In this document: positions 32,037-40,294 of the stretch, in pieces | How the letters are laid out: the number at the start of each line of letters is the position of its first letter | Numbering within the stretch: position 1 is the first letter of the stretch | NCBI GenBank assembly: GCA_944355355.1 | Contig: CALVQE010000007.1 | Location: 1 to 42,056, forward strand | DNA length: 42,056 nucleotides | Source: an uncultured Bacilli bacterium | GTDB lineage: Bacteria > Bacillota_I > Bacilli_A > RF39 > UBA660 | Direction of reading: 5' to 3' | Notes under the pieces: model-generated | Databases searched by the model: none | What the model saw: the letters and a program-made list of their open reading frames with translations, nothing else | Told to the model about the DNA's origin: nothing | Translations under genes and position numbers: made by a program

Positions 32037-32911
32037 ATACTACGGATTTTTCCAAAGAATGTTTACTTAACATAAGAATTTCTTTTTCATTTAATCCCGT
32101 AAGAACTTTGATTTCTTCTACGGAATATTTTTCAAGCATTTTCTTTGCAATTTCAATTGCTTTTTGTTTTTCTCCAAGTTGCTGGCCACGTTCTTCGCCT
32201 TCAGCTTTTGCTTCCATAATTAAGGTATTGCGAATCTTTTCTTCATCTTGTTCTTTTGTTAAATACTCTCGAAATCTTGGATCTTCATTGACTCTCTCTA
32301 ATTCTTCCATATATTTTTTCACCAACCTATCTTTTGTTTTGGAATACAACTTTTCCAATTCTTCTAATGGTAATCCAAGCATGATAATATACTTGTACTC
32401 TTGTATTTTCTCTTCGTTTTCATCATACCAAAATCTGACTATCCTGTCTATATTTACCTCATAAATAAAGGCATTTTGGACAAATAGAAGTTGATCGTCG
32501 TCCTGAATTTTGTAAACTCGACATTCTTTTGGATCTTTATGAATGCCACTTGTAAAGTTTAACTGTAGAAACTGGGTTACTTCATCATAGACTTGACCTG
32601 TGCCAACATAATGAGATACCATATCACTAAAAAAAGCAAAGTTTCGCGCTCGGATATACTTTTGATTCGATGCATTCACTTCAATTCCTATGAGTCCTGA
32701 ATCCGTTTCCAATAAGACGTCTAGTGCTTTTCTTCTAACTGAAACATTTCCTTCGATTCTTTCTGCATTCAAAAGCATTATCTTACTAAAATTCATTTTT
32801 AAAGAAGTATACAGTAAAATAGATAATAAATCTTTATTTTCTTCTTTTAAAAACGCGATCATTCATGCCCAAATAAAATGTCTTTTCTTCATTAAGCATG
32901 GAAACTTTCAT
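32035..32911 (-). pseudogene. Rpn-family nuclease copy B, frameshifted by a 14-bp deletion
   Basis: Nearly identical to copy C downstream of codon 22. The true start ATG 32911 with AGGAGGTG is present and gives MKVSMLNEEKTFYLGMNDRVF, but 14 bp are missing relative to copy C. The lost unit (TTTTTAAAGAAATC in C) begins with TTTTTAA, which also starts the sequence after it, so slippage between 7-bp repeats explains the loss. The main frame can only be read from an internal ATG at 32862 (MIAFLKEENK), which lacks a ribosome site and removes the conserved family N-terminus. A truncated product from coupled re-initiation at ATGAATGATC is possible. Confidence 0.85.
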
Positions 32912-32933
32912 ATTGTCACCTCCTTGGCTCTTT

Positions 32934-32990
32934 ATTCTAAGACAACGTTTTATTATAAAGCAATGGGAGGTTTTGTAAGGTTTTGTCGAA
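32934..32990 (-). promoter_or_regulatory. Promoter and Spo0A boxes of Rpn copy B
   Basis: TTGCTT (32963-32958), 18 bp, TAGAAT (32939-32934) on the minus strand. Seven bases upstream of the -35 lie TTTTGTAAGG (32971-32980) and the perfect box TTTTGTCGAA (32981-32990). Confidence 0.65.
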
Positions 32991-32998
32991 AAAAACAT

Positions 32999-33865
32999 TT
33001 ATGCCACAAATTTTTTATTTAACATGCGAATTTCTTTTTCATTTAATCCCGTAAGAACTTTGATTTCTTCTACGGAATATTTTTCAAGCATTTTCTTTGC
33101 TATTTCTATTTTGGTTTGTTTTTCTCCAAGTTCTTCGCCTTCAGCTTTTGCTTCCATAATTAAGGTATTGCGAATCTTTTCTTCATCTTGTTCTTTCGTT
33201 AAATACTCCCGAAATCTTGGATCTTCATTGACACCCTCTAATTCTTTCATATATTTTTTCACCAACCTATCTTTTGTTTTAGAATATAATTTTTCTAATT
33301 CTTCTAATGGTAATCCAAGCATGATAATATACTTGTACTCTTGTATTTTCTCTTCGTTTTCATCATACCAAAATTTAACTATCCTGTCTATATTCACTTC
33401 ATAAATAAAGGCGTTTCGTATAAAAAGAAGTTGATCATCATCTTGCATTTTATAAATTCGACATTCTTTTGGATCTTTATGGATCCCACTTGTGAAGTTT
33501 AACTGCAGAAACTGGGTTACTTCATCATAGACTTGACCTGTGCCAACATGATGAGATACCATATCACTAAAAAAAGCAAAGTTTCGCGCTCGGATATACT
33601 TTTGATTCGATGAATTTACTTCTATTCCAATAAGTCCTGAATCCGTTTCCAATAGAACATCGAGTGTTTTTCTTCTAACTGAAACATTTCCTTCGATTCT
33701 TTCTGCATTCAAAAGCGTTATCTTACTAAAACTCATTTTTAAAGAAGTATACAGTAAAATAGACAATAAATCTTTATTTTCTTCTCTTAAAAAGATTTCT
33801 TTAAAAACCCGATCATTCATTCCTAAATAAAATGTGTTTTCTTCATTAAACATAGAAACTTTCAT
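32999..33865 (-). CDS. Rpn-family PD-(D/E)XK nuclease/transposase-like protein, copy C
   Basis: 288 residues, intact. It opens with LGMNDRVFKEIFLREENKDL; the nuclease core is KTLDVLLETDSGLIGIEVNS, with candidate ligands D and E and Asn in place of the usual Lys, as in copy A. A charged helical region and a small C-terminal domain (EIAKKMLEKYSVEEIKVLTG) follow. ATG 33865 has AAGGAGGTG seven bases upstream; GTG 33874 lies inside that site. It is a tandem duplicate of copy B with a period of about 954 bp including the promoter. Family members cut DNA and promote recombination in E. coli; the role here is unknown. Confidence 0.85.
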   Translation of the reverse strand: MKVSMFNEENTFYLGMNDRVFKEIFLREENKDLLSILLYTSLKMSFSKITLLNAERIEGNVSVRRKTLDVLLETDSGLIGIEVNSSNQKYIRARNFAFFSDMVSHHVGTGQVYDEVTQFLQLNFTSGIHKDPKECRIYKMQDDDQLLFIRNAFIYEVNIDRIVKFWYDENEEKIQEYKYIIMLGLPLEELEKLYSKTKDRLVKKYMKELEGVNEDPRFREYLTKEQDEEKIRNTLIMEAKAEGEELGEKQTKIEIAKKMLEKYSVEEIKVLTGLNEKEIRMLNKKFVA

Positions 33866-33888
33866 GTTTGTCACCTCCTTGGCTCTTT

Positions 33889-33945
33889 ATTCTAAGACAA
33901 CGTTTTATCATAAAGCAATGGGAGGTTTTGTAATGTTTTGTCGAA
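33889..33945 (-). promoter_or_regulatory. Promoter and Spo0A boxes of Rpn copy C
   Basis: TTGCTT (33918-33913), 18 bp, TAGAAT (33894-33889) on the minus strand. Seven bases upstream of the -35: TTTTGTAATG (33926-33935), then the perfect box TTTTGTCGAA (33936-33945). Confidence 0.65.
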
Positions 33946-33947
33946 AA

Positions 33948-33981
33948 AATAAAACCCTCAGTTATATTCGAGGGTTTTATT
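33948..33981 (-). terminator. Terminator of the recD2/small-protein unit
   Basis: Perfect 12-bp stem (33948-33959 with 33970-33981), 10-base loop, continuing into a T run on the minus strand. Confidence 0.9.
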
Positions 33982-33984
33982 GAT

Positions 33985-34152
33985 TTATTTCATTTTTCTT
34001 TTCATATTATCCATCATGTCTGTAGCATTATCCATTGCTTTATTGAGCATCTTAGTAGCTTTCTTTTCGGTATTTGGATTGGATAAAACATAGGCTGCTA
34101 GTCCCATTCCGGCACTCATACCAATACCTAAGCCAATCAATGTATTTTTCAT
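33985..34152 (-). CDS. Small YtxH-like membrane-associated protein, 55 aa
   Basis: ATG 34152 follows GAGGTGATAAG. The N-terminus is a glycine-rich helix (IGLGIGMSAGMGLAAYVL), the rest a basic amphipathic helix (KKATKMLNKAMDNATDMMDNM). This is the pattern of short YtxH/stress-type proteins, though I cannot assign the family firmly. It starts 23 bp after the recD2 stop and ends just before a terminator, so it is the last gene of that unit. Confidence 0.65.
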   Translation of the reverse strand: MKNTLIGLGIGMSAGMGLAAYVLSNPNTEKKATKMLNKAMDNATDMMDNMKRKMK

Positions 34153-34175
34153 CTTATCACCTCAGTATTAGTATG

Positions 34176-36377
34176 CTAACTTTTTATAAAAATATTCTCT
34201 AATTTTTCTTTTAAACCGGTTTTACGGTTAGTGGCATAATCGTTATTGACACTCATTAAGAATGCTTCTTTTTCCCCTATTAAAACTAGGCTTTTCTTGG
34301 CTCTTGATACACCGGTGTAAATTAGTTTGTTATAAAGCATTTTATGGTAATTTTTGGTCATTGGTAAGATGACATGAGGAAATTCACTTCCTTGACTTTT
34401 ATGGATGGTAATGGCATAGGCATGTTTGATACTTCCTAAGTCTTCGGTTTTATAAACAACTTTATTACCATCAAAATCAATTAAGACTTCGGTATGTTTA
34501 TGAGGGTTTTGAACTTCTTCTATTTTTTTGATATATCCAATATCGCCATTAAAGACGTTGCAGTCTGGATTATTTACCAGTTGTAAGACTTTGTCTTCTT
34601 CACGATAAGTTGTATCAAAATAAACAATTTCTTTTTTCTTGTCGTCTTTTGGATTAAAGAGTTCTTGAAGCAAGATGTTTAGATTATCAATTCCATTCTC
34701 GCCTTTATACATAGGCGCTAGGACTTGCATTTCTTCAGCTTTTAGACCTTTTTCAATACTTCGTTCAATGATTTTTTTTAGCATCTCTTTTAAGTGTTTG
34801 CTGTCACAGGCAAGAAAGTTATAATCGTCTTTTTTCTCTAAGTAGTTACTACTTAAATTATGTTCTTTTATTTCTTTGGCAAGAATTGGTATATAAGAAT
34901 TATCACTTTGACGATAGATTGTTTCGAGGGAAATGTATGGAAACAAGTGGCTTTCTACTAAGTCATTTAAGATAAGACCAGCTCCGACACTTGGAAGTTG
35001 GAAAGTGTCTCCGACAAAGACAATCTGGCTGCTTTCGGGAATACCTTTTAAAAGAGAAGAAAATAAATATTCATCAATCATACTTGTTTCATCAACAATG
35101 ATAAGCTTATGATGATTTTTATTTTTTTCATTGATTTGAAATTCGTTGGTATCTTTATTCCATTTTAAATAACGGTGAATTGTCATGGCTGGCAGATTGG
35201 TGCTGGTTGAAAGTTTTTTGGCTGCTCTACCCGTTGGGGCAAGTAACGCAATTTGGGTTAAAGTGTCTAAAGGTGACAGTTTGTAAATTTCAATGAATAG
35301 TTTTGTAATAGCATTGACGATGGTTGTTTTTCCTGTTCCTGGTCCGCCTGAAATAATAGAAACTGGATTTTGAAGGGCTGTAATGATCGCGGTTTCTTGA
35401 TCTTTGTTATATTTTACGCCTAACAAGTCTTCTAAATATTCAAGTTTTTCTTTTAAGTGCGATATACTTTTTTTAGGATAGCTCATCATTCGATTTAGAA
35501 TATGGGCGATGTCAAGTTCCATTTCATAGTATTTTGTTAAATAGATATGACCACTTTCATAAATAATTTCTTCTTTTTCTAGTAGTTTTTTTAAATATTT
35601 TTCTAGTTCTTCAGGTGTCAAATGAATTTTAAATTCCTTTTTTAGTGAATCAGTTATTTCTTCAAGGGAATAATAGGCATCACCGGCTGTGTTACTAATT
35701 CTTTCCATACTTTCTTTTAAACATTCAAGTACACGCTTTTCATCGTAAGGATCATGCGTATCTAAAAATATTTTATCTAGTTTATTAAAAGGAATTAGCT
35801 CTTTAAAGTAATAGATGTTTTCTTCTAAAAAAACAAGGGTTTTATCTTGGTAATGTTTAACAAGTTTGGTTGCTTCTGAAACGGTAAAACCCATGTTTTT
35901 TAAAGTAATAATGGTGTCATCTACTTTAGAATAAGATAAAACACTGATATAGATGGCTTCAGCCTTTTTGGGAGTCATTCCTGGAACGAGCATGAGATTT
36001 TCTTTATTTTCTTTAATTAGTTTTAAAGCATCTTCTCCTAGAGTATTCACAATAGAAGTTGCAGTTTTAAGACCACAGCCTTTAATTAGAGAACTAGATA
36101 AAAACTCAATAATGCTGTCTTTTCCTTCCGGAATTTTCTTTTCATAGGTTTGGAAAGAAAATTGCATGCCATAACGTTCGTGTTTAACATAGGCTCCATG
36201 CAAAACATAGGTATCTTCTGTATTTACATCTGCCATTAAGCCTGTTATGGTTATAGTTTTATGGATAAGATCTTCTAATTCGGGTTCTTTGGTATCTAAA
36301 ACTTTTAAAATAGCAACTAAAAAACCTGATTCACTACTAAATATGATACTTCTAACTTTTCCTTCTATTGTTTGCAT
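34176..36377 (-). CDS. recD2: RecD2-type 5'-3' DNA helicase
   Basis: 733 residues. An N-terminal OB-like domain (MQTIEGKVRSIIFSSESGFLVAIL), helix-hairpin-helix segments (GCGLKTATSIVNTLGE, LVPGMTPKKAEAI), then the SF1B motor: Walker A GGPGTGKTT near residue 345, VDETSMID, GDTFQLPSVGAG and the late AITIHKSQGSEF. RecD2 works without RecBC and helps in mismatch repair and fork protection. The start is ATG 36377, 26 bp after the DUF4143 ATPase stop. Confidence 0.95.
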   Translation of the reverse strand: MQTIEGKVRSIIFSSESGFLVAILKVLDTKEPELEDLIHKTITITGLMADVNTEDTYVLHGAYVKHERYGMQFSFQTYEKKIPEGKDSIIEFLSSSLIKGCGLKTATSIVNTLGEDALKLIKENKENLMLVPGMTPKKAEAIYISVLSYSKVDDTIITLKNMGFTVSEATKLVKHYQDKTLVFLEENIYYFKELIPFNKLDKIFLDTHDPYDEKRVLECLKESMERISNTAGDAYYSLEEITDSLKKEFKIHLTPEELEKYLKKLLEKEEIIYESGHIYLTKYYEMELDIAHILNRMMSYPKKSISHLKEKLEYLEDLLGVKYNKDQETAIITALQNPVSIISGGPGTGKTTIVNAITKLFIEIYKLSPLDTLTQIALLAPTGRAAKKLSTSTNLPAMTIHRYLKWNKDTNEFQINEKNKNHHKLIIVDETSMIDEYLFSSLLKGIPESSQIVFVGDTFQLPSVGAGLILNDLVESHLFPYISLETIYRQSDNSYIPILAKEIKEHNLSSNYLEKKDDYNFLACDSKHLKEMLKKIIERSIEKGLKAEEMQVLAPMYKGENGIDNLNILLQELFNPKDDKKKEIVYFDTTYREEDKVLQLVNNPDCNVFNGDIGYIKKIEEVQNPHKHTEVLIDFDGNKVVYKTEDLGSIKHAYAITIHKSQGSEFPHVILPMTKNYHKMLYNKLIYTGVSRAKKSLVLIGEKEAFLMSVNNDYATNRKTGLKEKLENIFIKS

Positions 36378-36403
36378 GATATCCTAATCCTCCAATTTAG
36401 ATT

Positions 36404-37711
36404 TTATAAACAAAATGTCGCATATAACGGAATTGATTTGATTTTCTTTTCTTTATCATAACCAAAGCCTTTGGTACTAATACGAATGGCATACGGTGGA
36501 TGAAATTTAGCTATATAGGTATTTAAACTTTTTGATTTGGCTGTGTCGCCTATCTTTACTTCGACAGGGATAATTCCATCTTTAGTATATAATAAAAAGT
36601 CGATTTCAGCTAAGGCATCACTTTTCCAATAGTATAATTCATACTCTTTACATATTAACTGATTTGCTACATAATTTTCAGCAATTATTCCTTTATATAA
36701 AGATATATTATCGGTTAGGATGTCTTGCATTGATAAGCCTAGAATATTACAAAGTATCCCAACATCACTTAAATAGAGTTTAAATGTATCTGGATCAACA
36801 AAGCCTTTTAATGGAATCTGTGGTGTTTTGACTGCTAAAGCTTGGATAACCATATTACTGGCACATAGCCAATCTAGGGATGTTTCATATTCTCTAGCGC
36901 GAGCATTTTTATCTATTTTTGAATATTGAAACTTATTGGAATTATTTGCTAGTTGAGCTGGTAAAGATTTATATAAGCGATTAATTTTCAAAGCTTCAGT
37001 ATCACTGGTTACATACTTGTTCATATCGTTAAAATAAGATTCTAAAATGTCTTTCAAAATGCTTTGATCGTATTTGATATAGTCTTTTTGGGCATCTACC
37101 ATATTTTGAACACTTTCAGGCATACCACCAGTGATTAAATATATACGGTAGAGTTTCAAAGCTTTTTCATGAATAGCATCAGAAATTTTACTGTTTCTTT
37201 CGTATGCATCTTTTATTGACTTAATCAGCAAATCTTCTTTCATGGCCATCAAGAACTCTTCAAAATCCATAGGATACATATTTAACATTTTTACTTTACC
37301 AACAGGAAAAGAAAACCTTGATCTTTTTAATTTTACTCCTAAAAGTGAGCCAGCACATATAATGTGAACGTTATTGTGTTTTTCACAAAAATATTTTAAT
37401 TCAGCGATTAATTTTTCTGATTCTTGAATTTCATCGATAAATAGAATTGTACCCGGAATATCTAAATCAAAATTCACTAATATTTTTAACTGGGCAAATT
37501 TTTCATCTGAAGTTAAATCAGAATTATATAAGTTGCAAACATCATTTTGTTCAAACAAGTTTATGTAGATATAGTTTGCAAATTCCTGACGGCAAAACTC
37601 ATCAATTATATAGGTTTTACCAGACTGTCTAACGCCTAAAACCATTAATGGTTTTCTATTTTGCTCATTATTCTTCCATGAAAGCAACTGATCATATATT
37701 TTTCTTTTCAT
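36404..37711 (-). CDS. AAA-family ATPase with C-terminal DUF4143, copy 3 (different subfamily)
   Basis: 435 residues. Walker A GVRQSGKT is at 26-33, Walker B ILFIDEIQ near 95, CAGSLLGVKL in the sensor region, and a DUF4143 domain with YYWKSDALAEIDFLLY and VPVEVKIGD. The VRQSGKT/GSLLGV type differs from copies 1 and 2. The frame extends to 37855, but ATG 37711 has AGGTG six bases upstream and the extra codons only translate the 33-bp repeats and promoter. It precedes recD2 by 26 bp and may contribute to its transcription. Confidence 0.88.
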   Translation of the reverse strand: MKRKIYDQLLSWKNNEQNRKPLMVLGVRQSGKTYIIDEFCRQEFANYIYINLFEQNDVCNLYNSDLTSDEKFAQLKILVNFDLDIPGTILFIDEIQESEKLIAELKYFCEKHNNVHIICAGSLLGVKLKRSRFSFPVGKVKMLNMYPMDFEEFLMAMKEDLLIKSIKDAYERNSKISDAIHEKALKLYRIYLITGGMPESVQNMVDAQKDYIKYDQSILKDILESYFNDMNKYVTSDTEALKINRLYKSLPAQLANNSNKFQYSKIDKNARAREYETSLDWLCASNMVIQALAVKTPQIPLKGFVDPDTFKLYLSDVGILCNILGLSMQDILTDNISLYKGIIAENYVANQLICKEYELYYWKSDALAEIDFLLYTKDGIIPVEVKIGDTAKSKSLNTYIAKFHPPYAIRISTKGFGYDKEKKIKSIPLYATFCL

Positions 37712-37727
37712 TGTATCACCTATAGTT

Positions 37728-37756
37728 AGGATAACATTTATAAAGTTTTTCGTCAA
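37728..37756 (-). promoter_or_regulatory. Promoter of DUF4143 ATPase copy 3
   Basis: Minus strand TTGACG (37756-37751), 17 bp, TATCCT (37733-37728). It lies four bases downstream of the 33-bp repeat array. Confidence 0.65.
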
Positions 37757-37760
37757 GAGT

Positions 37761-37853
37761 TCATCACGTTTTCTGAACGAATAATTCGCTTTTTCATCAC
37801 GTTTTTCGAACGAATAATTCGCAGTTTTATCACGTTTTTCTAATGAAAGACAC
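37761..37853. repeat. 33-bp tandem repeats (two full, one partial copy)
   Basis: Units start at 37761, 37794 and 37827, each opening with T(C/T)ATCACGTTTT. The first two contain the palindrome CGAATAATTCG. The third degenerates after about 17 bases. The array ends just before the upstream gene's stop and abuts the promoter, so it looks like an operator array. Confidence 0.8.
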
Positions 37854-37855
37854 AA

Positions 37856-38245
37856 TTATTCATCACTTTTATACCCTAATAAATATAAACGATAGACTAA
37901 ATCATCATAATAGTTGTTTAAATTGATATCTCTATTTTGTCTAGCCACATTTATGTTATACCATAACTGATATAATTCATTATATTCATTTGTCCTTCTT
38001 CTTTTTTCTTCGGCTTTTGTTACCAAATTAAGCTTAGTATAGTAATCATTTAATGAGTTTATTATAAAGGAATCTAATCGTTCATAGTTTACACGACCAA
38101 CGGATAGAACTTCTCTTATTTTGGCCCTTTTAAAAGGTCTAGTTGTTTTTTCGTTAAAATCAAAGTTTTGATTGACACGAATTATTCCTTTTTGGATACC
38201 ACCATCTAACCATTGTAATTCTTTATATCGTATATTTTCAAACAT
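37856..38245 (-). CDS. Hypothetical protein, 129 aa
   Basis: A soluble, Tyr/Asn/Arg-rich protein of unknown family. Its N-terminus (FENIRYKELQWLDGGIQKGI) is followed by a basic stretch (TTRPFKRAKIREVL) and a helical C-terminus (EEKRRRTNEYNELYQLWYNI). Ribosome site GGGTGAT before ATG 38245. It stands 54 bp downstream of mtaB on the same strand. I see no domain to suggest a role. Confidence 0.5.
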   Translation of the reverse strand: MFENIRYKELQWLDGGIQKGIIRVNQNFDFNEKTTRPFKRAKIREVLSVGRVNYERLDSFIINSLNDYYTKLNLVTKAEEKRRRTNEYNELYQLWYNINVARQNRDINLNNYYDDLVYRLYLLGYKSDE

Positions 38246-38299
38246 CTAGATCACCCTTATTTATTCTGTATATATTTTATCAAATATTCCCTTTAAAAT

Positions 38300-39562
38300 C
38301 TACCGGCAAATTTCACCAATTAATTCACCATTTTGGACATCCTTTATGATGACATTTTGCAATATATTTATTGGTACTTCTTCTAAACATTTTACCTTTA
38401 AGTAATTTGAGGTTGTCCCTATTTGATCACTTTCGATCAATATTTCTAACTTTTTGCCAAGATATTTTTCAGCATAAGCTTGTTCTAAGACACTTGATAT
38501 TTCACATAATCTTTTGCTGCGTTCATGTTTTTCTGTTTCAGGCACTTGCATAGGCATTTTACTAGATGCGGTTCCTTCTCTTTTGGAATAAGGAAATACA
38601 TGAATTTTACTAAATGCAATTTCTTTAACAGTTTCAATCGTTTTTTGAAAAAGTTCTTCAGTTTCAAAAGGATGACCGACAATAACATCCGTTGTAATAG
38701 AAATATCTGGCCTAATCTCTTTGATTTTCTTTATTTTTTCTTTATACTCCTCTAAATTATATTTGCGATTCATTTTTTGCAAGATTTCATCTGAACCAGC
38801 CTGTAAGGGAACATGCAAGTGATCACAGATCTTCGGATTAGTTTTTAATTCTTGCAAGAATTTATCATTAAGTTCGGTTACTTCAATTGAAGAAATACGA
38901 ATTCTTTTTAATGCTTCTATCTGGGATAATTCATGAATTAAATCTGTTAAATCATGATCGCTATTAAAGCCGTATGATCCGGTATGAATACCAGTCAAGA
39001 CAATTTCTTGATGGCCATTATTTACTAGCATCTTCGCTTCTTTTATGACCGTCTCATAGTCTTTATCCCTTCTTTTTCCTCGCACATAAGGAATGATACA
39101 ATAACTGCAAAAGTTATCACAGCCATCTTCAATCTTTATATATGCTCTAGTGTGGGTAGTAAACTTTTCGATTTGCATCGGTTCAAAAGCTAAGTTTCGG
39201 GTGTGATAAAATTTAGTATATTTTTGATGCGTTTGAAGATAGTTTTCAACTAAAGAAACAATCTGACTTTTTTCATTATTTCCTAATAGGATGTCAATAT
39301 CCATTTGATTATATTCTGTTTCTTTATTCTCACTTGAACAACCACAGACAACTAAAATAGCGTTGTTGTGATTTTTTTTGAATCTTCTAACCATCTTACG
39401 AGATTTTTGATCGGCAACATTTGTAACTGAGCAAGTATTGACAATAATAATGTCTGGTTTTTCGCGATCTAGTTTATAACCTTTTTGCAAAAAATTTTCT
39501 TTAATTACTTCTGATTCATAAGCGTTGACTTTACAACCTAGGGTATAAATATAAAAATTCAT
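38300..39562 (-). CDS. mtaB: tRNA t6A37 methylthiotransferase MtaB
   Basis: A 420-residue radical-SAM enzyme that converts t6A to ms2t6A at position 37 of ANN-decoding tRNAs. The N-terminal UPF0004 domain has C10, C44 and a Cys in VVCGCS; the radical-SAM cluster is C148-xxx-C152-xx-C155 (DGCDNFCSYC); a TRAM domain ends the chain. The start is ATG 39562, where the conserved FYIYTLGCKVNAYE begins. Confidence 0.95.
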   Translation of the reverse strand: MNFYIYTLGCKVNAYESEVIKENFLQKGYKLDREKPDIIIVNTCSVTNVADQKSRKMVRRFKKNHNNAILVVCGCSSENKETEYNQMDIDILLGNNEKSQIVSLVENYLQTHQKYTKFYHTRNLAFEPMQIEKFTTHTRAYIKIEDGCDNFCSYCIIPYVRGKRRDKDYETVIKEAKMLVNNGHQEIVLTGIHTGSYGFNSDHDLTDLIHELSQIEALKRIRISSIEVTELNDKFLQELKTNPKICDHLHVPLQAGSDEILQKMNRKYNLEEYKEKIKKIKEIRPDISITTDVIVGHPFETEELFQKTIETVKEIAFSKIHVFPYSKREGTASSKMPMQVPETEKHERSKRLCEISSVLEQAYAEKYLGKKLEILIESDQIGTTSNYLKVKCLEEVPINILQNVIIKDVQNGELIGEICR

Positions 39563-39626
39563 TGGCACTTCACTTCTTTCTGTAGTTATTATGAAGACTA
39601 GAAAGTAAAATGTCAATGAATTTCGA

Positions 39627-40196
39627 TTAGTTTAAAAGTTCATTTAATTGTTGTAAAGCTTTTAGGAAGGCTTCTTCTTTTTCATAAGAGAATAATTTAC
39701 CTTTTACTTCTTCTTTAGGTATTGTTTCAAATTCTATTTTAGGTTCTTTAGCAATAAGTTCTATAGGCATTCTTTCTTCCACTGGATTTACACTTATTTT
39801 TTTGACTGGAATTATGTCATCTACCATTTCTTCTTTGGTATAGTTGATTTCATTCTGTTTAATTTCGCTTAACAACTCATCATAACTGATAATTGCTTTG
39901 CTTTCTTGTTCTTCTTCATAGGCCGTCATATCTACTAGGGGTTTAGGATTTTCATCGATGGTGTTTACAATATTCTGTAAATCGATTTCTTCATTAACTT
40001 CCTTATTCATAGTATACTCCTCATTTATTTCTTCTTTAGCTAATTCTAATTCTTTTTCTTCTAATTTTTCCGTTTCAATAACATAGATTAAAGAAACAAT
40101 TAATATGATTAAAGTTACAACTGCAAAATATAAGATATAATCTATAAAAGATAAACTACTAATAATTTGCCAAATGTCTGTAAAAAAATTATACAT
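39627..40196 (-). CDS. Single-pass membrane protein with long acidic tail
   Basis: 189 residues: one membrane helix (YILYFAVVTLIILIVSLIYV) followed by an acidic, probably coiled and disordered cytoplasmic region (EKLEEKELELAKEEINEEY). The final segment (EKEEAFLKALQQLNELL) is a short helix. ATG 40196 has AGGTG six bases upstream. Function unknown. It lies 64 bp upstream of mtaB on the same strand. Confidence 0.6.
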   Translation of the reverse strand: MYNFFTDIWQIISSLSFIDYILYFAVVTLIILIVSLIYVIETEKLEEKELELAKEEINEEYTMNKEVNEEIDLQNIVNTIDENPKPLVDMTAYEEEQESKAIISYDELLSEIKQNEINYTKEEMVDDIIPVKKISVNPVEERMPIELIAKEPKIEFETIPKEEVKGKLFSYEKEEAFLKALQQLNELLN

Positions 40197-40228
40197 ACTT
40201 CTCACCTACTATTAGTTTATCAGATATC

Positions 40229-40258
40229 AAAAAAAATAGTCATTAAAATTGACTATTT
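40229..40258 (-). terminator. Terminator of surface protein 3
   Basis: Perfect 9-bp stem AAATAGTCA (40234-40242 with 40250-40258), 7-base loop, then eight T in total on the minus strand. Confidence 0.85.
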
Positions 40259-40294
40259 GACATATAATTAGACACTATTTAGACAGGTCATTGT

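Noticed and set aside
37761-37853. CRISPR array
   Set aside because: Only two to three direct units without spacers and no cas genes.
37712-37855. N-terminal extension of the copy 3 ATPase
   Set aside because: The frame is open, but it begins at a TTG directly after the previous stop without a ribosome site and only translates the 33-bp repeats and promoter; ATG 37711 has a proper site.
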